Below, piece after piece: positions 57,421-64,000 of a stretch of DNA of 64,000 nt. The stretch covers positions 33,673,368 to 33,737,367 of the forward strand of contig NC_072791.1 in the NCBI RefSeq assembly GCF_028583425.1, given 5' to 3'. Made by a program: the position numbers and the translations under genes. The notes under the pieces were generated by a model that was given only the letters and a program-made list of their open reading frames with translations, had not been told where the DNA came from and did no database searches. Position 1 is the stretch's first letter. Every line of letters begins with the position of its first letter. Source of the stretch: Eublepharis macularius. Lineage: Eukaryota > Chordata > Lepidosauria > Squamata > Eublepharidae.

Positions 57421-58341
57421 AGACTTCCGGTTTGGGATTCATGGAGGTCTGACGCAGCTCCAACTGTGGAGCTGACCGGACTGCCGTTTTAAGTGGCCGG
57501 CGGGGGCAAAATAGCCCGCGGCCGACTGCTCTCAGGTGGAGAGCAGGCAAAGAACGCTCAAGACCTCAGGGCGCGTTGATCTCGGGCGAGGGGGGGCTCT
57601 ACGCGACGGGCCCCCTCACGACCCTTGAGGTCCCACCCTGTGACAGGTCGGCTATGATCTCTGCGGCAGTTTCGGGGCCAATGCGGTTGGCATAAGACCT
57701 ACGTACCCAAGCTTCAACAGGGGAAAGAGGAGTAGAGGAGAAACGAAGATTGAAACAGTGATTACAACCCACGGAAAGTGAATGGGAAGGTAAAGATCAC
57801 TATCTTCTGATACGGGACAGATTGTTAAAAGTAAAGAAGATTAAAAGTAGATTTTAAAACTGCAACAGGCTAATTATAAGGAGGAGAAGACTCGGCAAGA
57901 GTCGAAATAGAAAAAAGACTAAGTTTAAAGAAGTTATTAAAGAATTTGGACTATTGTTTTGAATACTTGCGGTTATGGAGCTGTGAGAAAATTTTACCAT
58001 CGCGAGAGCTACTGCGGTAAGTCGGGAGACAGGAAGTACGTAATAACAATAGAGTTGCTGGAGAGAAGCAGCTCCTGCCGGAGGGCAGGAAGAAGGGAAT
58101 CGCCATCTTTGAAAGGGGAAAAGCCGCGGCTTCAGCGGAAGAGGAAGTAAGCCATTTTGGATTACAAAAACCATAGAAGAACCATAGAGAAAAGACGCCC
58201 GACATTTTGGATTTTCTAAAAGTTTTTTCTTTGCAAAAAGACCGGGACATTTAAATTAAAAATTAAAAAGACACTAAATTTTACGCCACGGAGTTAAGGA
58301 AGAGGGCGGACTCGTGGGAGCGAGCTAAGGCAAGCCCCACG
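57421..58341 (+). promoter_or_regulatory. L1 5' UTR (internal promoter region)
   Basis: The first 300 bases are rich in CpG (for example GCCGGCGGGGGC and CCCGCGGCCGAC). L1 5' UTRs are known to hold an internal RNA polymerase II promoter. That function is assumed from family knowledge; no individual box is assigned. Confidence 0.6.
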
Positions 58342-59118
58342 ATGTCGAAAAAAGAGTGGAAATCGGCAATAGAGAACCTAGACAAAAAACTCTTAGAAGT
58401 GATTAAAGAACTTAAGGACATGAAACCGGAGCTGATCAAAGAGGTTAAACAGACAGTGAAAAGTGAGCTGTCAGAAGTAAAGAAAGGTATGGAAACAATG
58501 CAAAATGAACTGCAAGGAACACAGCAGAGAGTTAAAGTAGTAGAAGGCGCGGTGGAGAATTTAGCTGACACGCAACAAACAGAGATGAGGCTGATGAGGG
58601 GGAGAATGGCGGTTGCGGAAAGTAAACACATGGAGAAGCAGCTAAGATTTCGCGGCTTGCCGGAAGTGGAAGGAAAGACAGCGCAAGAACAGATGACTGA
58701 GGTGTTAGCTGAATACCTGGGGAAGGAGGAGGAGGAAGTTGTGGCTATCCTGGATGTGGTATATCGTGTAAATTCAAGAATTGCGACCCAGAGGAAATTA
58801 CCAAGAGATGTGATTGTGCAATTCACGACCCGAAATATGAAAGAGAAGATTGTGACTAAACAGTTTCAAGATCCATTGGAGATTGACGGCAAGACGATTA
58901 TCATTATGAAGGAATTACCCAGATCGGTGTTATTGGACCGGAAAAAATATAAGGCGCTAATTCAGATTTTGAAGGACATGAAAATCAGGTACAGATGGGA
59001 ATTACCAGAAGGAGTGTCCTTTGAATTTGGAGGGGCCAAAAAACGCATCAGATCTGAACGAGAGATGGAGCGATTTATAAGAGACAATGAAAAGGACTTA
59101 CCAGCAACAAGATTATGA
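58342..59118 (+). CDS. L1 ORF1 protein (RNA-binding chaperone)
   Basis: 258 residues. ORF1p coats L1 RNA as a trimer and has nucleic-acid chaperone activity. Residues 1-100 are heptad-rich, charged and without Pro beyond residue 30, consistent with a coiled coil. From about residue 100 the RRM follows: KQLRFRGLPEVEG is the conserved RNP-like segment, and later RKLPRDVIVQF is also typical. The C-terminal domain ends with RFIRDNEKDLP. It is shorter than mammalian ORF1p (about 340). The ATG at 58342 follows ...CCCCACG and is the first of the ORF. Its stop overlaps the ORF2 start. Confidence 0.92.
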   Translation: MSKKEWKSAIENLDKKLLEVIKELKDMKPELIKEVKQTVKSELSEVKKGMETMQNELQGTQQRVKVVEGAVENLADTQQTEMRLMRGRMAVAESKHMEKQLRFRGLPEVEGKTAQEQMTEVLAEYLGKEEEEVVAILDVVYRVNSRIATQRKLPRDVIVQFTTRNMKEKIVTKQFQDPLEIDGKTIIIMKELPRSVLLDRKKYKALIQILKDMKIRYRWELPEGVSFEFGGAKKRIRSEREMERFIRDNEKDLPATRL

Positions 59119-62100
59119 TTATGGAGTGTAAAGTTTTATCTTGGAATGTAAATGGACTTAATTCACCGAATAAGAGAAAAAGCATTTTTCACTGGCTATT
59201 AAAACAAAAATGTGATATTGTATGTTTGCAAGAGACCCATATTCGAAAACAAGATGTAAAGTATCTAAAATCAAAAAAATTGGGCAATGATTTTGCAGCG
59301 GCCTCTAATAAGAAAAAAAGAGGAGTAGTGCTTTATATTAAAGAGGAGCTGCAGCCAAAGTTTGTAATGAAAGATGTGGAAGCCAGATTTATAGCAGTGG
59401 AATGCGTATGGAATTCAAAGAGAGTGCTGGTAGTTGGAATTTATGCACCTAATGGAGCAAAAGAAAGCTTCTTTGAGGATTTAAGGAAGCAACTAGATGA
59501 ACTTTCATATGACCAGATAATACTTGCTGGAGACTTCAATGGAGTGACAAATTTGGATTTAGACAAAAAATCATCAACTGCACAAAAGAAGAGAGGACTG
59601 CTACCAAAGTTGTTTTTTGAATTGATACAACAGGAAACCTTAGAAGATGTATGGAGAAGACAAAACCCGAAAAGCAGACAATTTACGTTCTACTCCGCAA
59701 GACACTTTACACTATCGAGAATTGATATGATCTGGGCCTCAAAAGACTTAGCGTTATGGACTAAGGAAGTGGAAATAATGCCGATGGTGGGCTCGGATCA
59801 TAATCCAATTATGTGGAAATTGGGGAGAAGGAGCAAAAGGAAAGGATGGAGAATAAATGAGGACTTACTTCAAGAGGGAGAGAATATGGAGATGCTGAGA
59901 AGAGAGACAAAGTTCTTCATACAATACAACATGAATAAAGAAGTACCAACCAACAAGGTTTGGGACACTTACAAGGCGGTAATTAGGGGCATACTAATGG
60001 ACTTAAATGGAAGAGCCAGAAAAAAGAAAGAGGAGAAGAGACAGGAGATTATGGAGAAAATAAAAGCCAAAGAAATACAGTTAAAGAAGAGACCAGGGAA
60101 AAAGAAAATTTATCAGGACATTAAAATATTACAAGAACAGCTGACAGCAATGAATAATAAAGAATTGGAGTGGAATCTTAAAAGATTGAATCAAAAAGGG
60201 TTTGAAGGTGCAAACAAACCTGGGAAATATTTGGCATGGCAATTGAAAAAGAGAAAGGAAAAGAAAACAATAAATAAAATATGTGAAGATAACAAAATGT
60301 ATTTGGAACAGACATCCATTAGTAGAGCCTTCTATAAATTTTATGCTAAATTGTATAATAAGAAAGAGGTGAATAAAGAATCAATAGCGACATATTTGGA
60401 GAAAATGAAGCTCCCAGTAATCTCGGAAGCGTGGAGAGACAGACTGAACAACGAAGTAACGGATGAGGAAATAAAAATGGCAATACAATCAACAAATTTG
60501 GGAAAGGCGCCAGGGCCAGACGGACTTACAGCCAAATTTTATAAGACAATGGCCAACGAACTGGTACCATTCCTAAAAGAAGTGATCAATGGAGTATTAA
60601 AGGATCAACGGATTCCAGATACCTGGAAGGAAGCTAACATTTCATTGATCCCCAAAGAGGGCCAAGATCTGACTAATGTGAAAAATTACAGACCCATATC
60701 CTTACTTAATAATGACTATAAAATCTTTGCGAAGATACTGGCAGAGAGAGTGAAGGGATGGCTTTCGGAAGTTACTGAGGAGGAACAAGCAGGTTTTTTA
60801 CCTGGTAGACAAATCAGAGACAATTTAAGGACAGTGATCAATGCTATTGAGTATTATGATAAGCGTTGTGACAAAGAGGTTGGTTTCTTCTTTGTTGATG
60901 CTGAAAAAGCGTTTGACAATTTGAACTGGGACTTTATGTTTGCCACTATGGAAAAGCTACAAATGGGAGAAAGATTCATAAGAGCAGTTAAAGAAATCTA
61001 CAGAGACCAGAATGCAGCAATTGTGGTGAATGATGAGACTACTAAGAAATTGACTATAAGTAAAGGAACAAGACAAGGTTGCCCGTTGTCTCCGCTGTTA
61101 TTCATTTTGGTATTGGAGATACTGATGATACAAATACGACAAGATGAAGAAATCCGCGGAATAAAAATAAAAGACTTTTCTTATAAAGTCAGAGCATTTG
61201 CGGACGATATAATGTTAATTGTGGAAGACCCAATGGAGAATATGCCAAAAGTGATAGAGAAGATCAAGGAGTTCGGAGATTTGGCAGGGTTTTATATTAA
61301 CAAAAAGAAGTCAAAGATACTATGCAAAAATATGACTAAGCAAAAACAACAACTGTTAATGGAAATAACGGACTGTGAAGTAACAACTAAGGTGAAATAT
61401 TTGGGAGCTGAACTGACTGCAAAGAATATAGATCTATTCAAAAATAACTACGAAAAACTATGGACTCAGATTGAGCAAGATTTGATCAAATGGAATAGAT
61501 TGAATTTGTCATGGTTGGGAAGGATTGCAGCAGTTAAGATGAACTTGTTACCAAGAGTAATGTTTTTGTTACAGACAATACCAATTATCCGAGACTCTAA
61601 GCAGTTTGAAAAATGGCAGAGGAAAATATCAGACTTTGTTTGGGCAGGCAAGAAGCCTCGAGTGAAAATGAAAGTTTTACAAGATGCAAAGGAAAGAGGC
61701 GGAATGCAACTGCCCAATCTAAGACTTTACTATGATGCAATCTGCCTAGTGTGGCTGAAAGACTGGATGACGCTGAAGAATAAGAAATTATTGGCCCTAG
61801 AGGGATATAAAAAAATATTCGGATGGCATGCATACCTATGGTACGATAAAGTAAAAGTGAACTCTATGTTCTTACATCATTACATACGGAAAAGCCTATT
61901 TGCAACTTGGAAGAAGTACAGAGACTTTCTACAAGAAGGAACCCCCATGTGGGTGGTTCCATATGAATTAATAGATCCGAGAGCGGTCGATACTGAGCAA
62001 CAGTGTTTAACATATAAGGAGATAACCCAAATAGAATCTTCCAAACTTAAAATAAAGACACAGGACGAGTTATCACCCAACTATGATTGGTTTCAGTATA

Positions 62101-62876
62101 GGCAGATCAGAGATCTCTACAATTCGGACTGTGCAAAGGGAGGCATAAGAACAGAGAATTCGGAACTAGAGCAGACACTTTTAAAAGAGGATAAGAAGGA
62201 AATTTCCAAGGTATACCAAGTACTGTTGAAATGGTATACTGAAGATGAAATAGTTAAAGTACAAATGGTGAAGTGGGCCATAAATTTTAACAAAGAAATA
62301 ACAATGGAGGCATGGGAACACTGGTGGAAAAACACAATGAAGACTACAACGTGTACTAATATTAAAGAGAATATTTACAAAATGATCTATCGTTGGTACA
62401 TGACACCAAAGAAGATTGCGCTAGGGAATTCGAACACTTCTAATAAATGCTGGAAATGTAAAAAACATGAGGGCTCTCTGTACCATATGTGGTGGACGTG
62501 TGAGGTAGCTAGGCAGTACTGGGGAGAAATAATAAAAGTAATAAGTGAGATTCTACAATTTCAAATCAATAAGAACCCAGAACTCCTGCTACTGAACTTG
62601 GGAATGGAGAATATTCCAGCCCAATATAGAACATTGCTATTTTACATGACAGCAGTGGCCAGACTTTTGTATGCGCAAAAATGGAAAGTACAAGAAGTGC
62701 CAACTATTGAGGACTGGACTTACAAATTGCTGTATATGGCCGAAATGGACAAAATGACAAGAAAATTGAGAAATCTGGACCCAGGACAGTTCAACACAGA
62801 CTGGGAGAAGCTGAAGCAATACGTGTTGAAGAAATGGGAGGTGGGAGGAGAACTGTGGCAGTTTGAGAACTATTGA
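59115..62876 (+). CDS. L1 ORF2 protein (endonuclease-reverse transcriptase)
   Basis: 1253 residues. It nicks target DNA and copies L1 RNA at the nick (target-primed reverse transcription). The endonuclease has N11 in WNVNGLN, E40 in LQETH, D140 and N142 in GDFNG, and S227-D228-H229 in SDHNP. The reverse transcriptase has GKAPGPDGL, YRPISLLN, AGFLPGRQ, FVDAEKAFD with its catalytic Asp, TRQGCPLSPLLF, and the FADD box at residues 695-698. The C-terminal CCHC knuckle is C1112, C1115, H1124 and C1129. All key residues are present and the frame is open. Length is close to mammalian ORF2p (about 1275). Confidence 0.96.
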   Translation: MIMECKVLSWNVNGLNSPNKRKSIFHWLLKQKCDIVCLQETHIRKQDVKYLKSKKLGNDFAAASNKKKRGVVLYIKEELQPKFVMKDVEARFIAVECVWNSKRVLVVGIYAPNGAKESFFEDLRKQLDELSYDQIILAGDFNGVTNLDLDKKSSTAQKKRGLLPKLFFELIQQETLEDVWRRQNPKSRQFTFYSARHFTLSRIDMIWASKDLALWTKEVEIMPMVGSDHNPIMWKLGRRSKRKGWRINEDLLQEGENMEMLRRETKFFIQYNMNKEVPTNKVWDTYKAVIRGILMDLNGRARKKKEEKRQEIMEKIKAKEIQLKKRPGKKKIYQDIKILQEQLTAMNNKELEWNLKRLNQKGFEGANKPGKYLAWQLKKRKEKKTINKICEDNKMYLEQTSISRAFYKFYAKLYNKKEVNKESIATYLEKMKLPVISEAWRDRLNNEVTDEEIKMAIQSTNLGKAPGPDGLTAKFYKTMANELVPFLKEVINGVLKDQRIPDTWKEANISLIPKEGQDLTNVKNYRPISLLNNDYKIFAKILAERVKGWLSEVTEEEQAGFLPGRQIRDNLRTVINAIEYYDKRCDKEVGFFFVDAEKAFDNLNWDFMFATMEKLQMGERFIRAVKEIYRDQNAAIVVNDETTKKLTISKGTRQGCPLSPLLFILVLEILMIQIRQDEEIRGIKIKDFSYKVRAFADDIMLIVEDPMENMPKVIEKIKEFGDLAGFYINKKKSKILCKNMTKQKQQLLMEITDCEVTTKVKYLGAELTAKNIDLFKNNYEKLWTQIEQDLIKWNRLNLSWLGRIAAVKMNLLPRVMFLLQTIPIIRDSKQFEKWQRKISDFVWAGKKPRVKMKVLQDAKERGGMQLPNLRLYYDAICLVWLKDWMTLKNKKLLALEGYKKIFGWHAYLWYDKVKVNSMFLHHYIRKSLFATWKKYRDFLQEGTPMWVVPYELIDPRAVDTEQQCLTYKEITQIESSKLKIKTQDELSPNYDWFQYRQIRDLYNSDCAKGGIRTENSELEQTLLKEDKKEISKVYQVLLKWYTEDEIVKVQMVKWAINFNKEITMEAWEHWWKNTMKTTTCTNIKENIYKMIYRWYMTPKKIALGNSNTSNKCWKCKKHEGSLYHMWWTCEVARQYWGEIIKVISEILQFQINKNPELLLLNLGMENIPAQYRTLLFYMTAVARLLYAQKWKVQEVPTIEDWTYKLLYMAEMDKMTRKLRNLDPGQFNTDWEKLKQYVLKKWEVGGELWQFENY

Positions 62877-63510
62877 AACATGACAAAAGGTAGAGGGGGG
62901 TGACTTTACCGGAGGGTAGAGAGAGAAATGAAAATGTCTAAGCAGTTATCTTGTTAGATTGTTATATATAGAAAAATATATAGAATATGGATAGAAAATA
63001 ACTAACTATAAGGACCGACTAATTAATATTGTTTCTGGTATAAACGTGTAACATGTTAAACTGAATAAGTCTACCTGAAGAAATATATGGATCAAATTGA
63101 TTGATAACTTTTGACGATAGTTATATAGATGTATAATTAAAGAAAGAGGAAATTAATAATATAATTAAATATAACTAAAGTAGAATGAAGACAAGATATG
63201 TAGAAAAAGTAATATACAGAATATAAGTTAAATTGGTTGACTTATATGAATGCATGGATTATATGGTTTATATGGTATATGGTTTATAGAAATATTTGAA
63301 ACCAGGAAATTATGAAATTATGAAAAAAGGGACAAATTGTTTGTTTAATACGGAAGAAGGGACTTAAAGATAGGGTACAGAGTGTTAAAAATAGTTAAAG
63401 AATTATTGCTTAGATTAAAGGGAAAGTATATGTTTGTTAGATAGATGAATTTAAAATGAGTAAGGGAAAAGGGACAAAGGGTTGGAAAACTGTTGGAAGT
63501 CTACAAAAAA

Positions 63511-63540
63511 GGGGGGAAAGGGAGGGGGTTAGAAATTGGG
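63511..63540 (+). other. G-rich polypurine tract in L1 3' UTR
   Basis: Runs of six, three, five and three G separated by short A/T-rich linkers satisfy the four-run pattern of an intramolecular G-quadruplex. A G-rich polypurine tract at this place is known in mammalian L1 3' UTRs. Confidence 0.6.
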
Positions 63541-63610
63541 AAACGGGAATTGATTGTAATGTGAAATCAAATGATTCTAATTCCAATAAAAATTTTATTA
63601 AAAAAAAAAA

Positions 63611-63627
63611 AAGAAATACCATAATGT
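63611..63627 (+). repeat. L1 target-site duplication, right
   Basis: AAGAAATACCATAATGT, the exact copy of 57404-57420, directly after the poly(A) tail. Confidence 0.95.
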
Positions 63628-63692
63628 CCCTGCTACAGATATCCTTTCTAAGGTGTCATCGCTTCTAAAATATAGTGAATGTATCTACTCTT

Positions 63693-64000
63693 TGTTGGGA
63701 AAAAAGGTTAAAAATAGCTTTAAATCATAGGTGCAATGGATCTTGGATCAATAGAGAGTCAGCACACGAGTTTAGCTTTTAAAAACATTTACTTCTAAAG
63801 GGAAAAGGGTCACAGGTTGCCTACAAAACAACAAACACCTGGAGCTACATTTTCTCACTACTGTTTACAACAAAGAGCTGGGATAATGGAAGGTGGAGAA
63901 TCTTCTTCTTCCTCCTTCTTCTTGACCCTGAAAGGACAGTCACCTGACCTGTTGACCAATAACAGTTTACAAACACTCTCAAGTTTCCCGGGCTTGCAGA
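63693..64000 (-). repeat. Interspersed repeat A, inverted copy
   Basis: Reverse complement of 1226-1533 with substitutions and small indels. CAATAGAGAGTCAGCACACG and TGACCTGTTGACCAATAACA are shared words. The element continues past the right window edge. The L1 inserted about 65 bp to its left. Confidence 0.7.

Larger units (their letters stand above)
57421..63610 (+). mobile_element. Full-length L1 LINE with intact ORFs
   Basis: The element has a GC-rich 5' UTR (57421-58341), ORF1 (58342-59118), ORF2 (59115-62876), a 3' UTR of about 0.7 kb, the signal AATAAA at 63585-63590 and a poly(A) tail. It is bounded by a perfect 17-bp duplication. Neither ORF contains a stop or frameshift. Length 6.2 kb is typical for a complete vertebrate L1. 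The intact state and undiverged duplication point to a recent insertion. It lies 4.3 kb upstream of the calmodulin ATG and points away from it. Confidence 0.96.

Overview
The window is eukaryotic, and most probably from a squamate reptile. It holds one vertebrate protein-coding gene with introns, set in a dense mixture of repeats typical of lizards and snakes: BovB, CR1/L2-like and L1 LINEs, SINEs derived from 5S rRNA and tRNA, hammerhead-ribozyme-bearing Penelope-like fragments and foldback DNA elements. All of these calls come from reading the sequence; no database search was run.

The host gene is a complete calmodulin gene on the minus strand (53122 down to 41483). It has six coding exons of 3, 31, 144, 107, 136 and 29 nt, all with GT/AG splice sites, which join to exactly 450 nt (149 residues plus stop). 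The third-position choices resemble CALM1 more than CALM2. It has a TATA box, a CpG island over the promoter and the start of intron 1, and a 3' UTR of about 0.9-1.2 kb with two possible poly(A) signals. I see no second host gene.

Layout from left to right: a CR1/L2-type endonuclease fragment on the minus strand (1-1067); an interspersed repeat (1226-1533) whose inverted copy closes the window (63693-64000); a 5'-truncated LINE with a target-site duplication (2274-4843); an 8.5-kb satellite array of about 44 monomers of 195 bp with duplicated multi-monomer blocks (6228-14757); SINEs, CR1/L2 tails, nested BovB (23.0-24.4 kb), simple repeats and a GC-rich degenerate tandem region (29.3-30.5 kb); the calmodulin gene; a cluster of foldback elements upstream of its promoter (53.7-54.5 kb); a Ty3/gypsy RNase H remnant (about 56 kb); and a full-length L1 on the plus strand (57421-63610) with intact ORF1 and ORF2, a poly(A) tail and a perfect 17-bp target-site duplication.

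The most unusual signal is a 140-bp perfect inverted repeat with an 11-bp spacer in calmodulin intron 2 (48463-48753), flanked by a 14-bp target-site duplication. Each arm carries what reads as a complete hammerhead ribozyme core, so one lies in the sense orientation of the calmodulin transcript. Further hammerhead-like cores of related repeats lie at 23640, 43911, 53859/53864 and about 54357.
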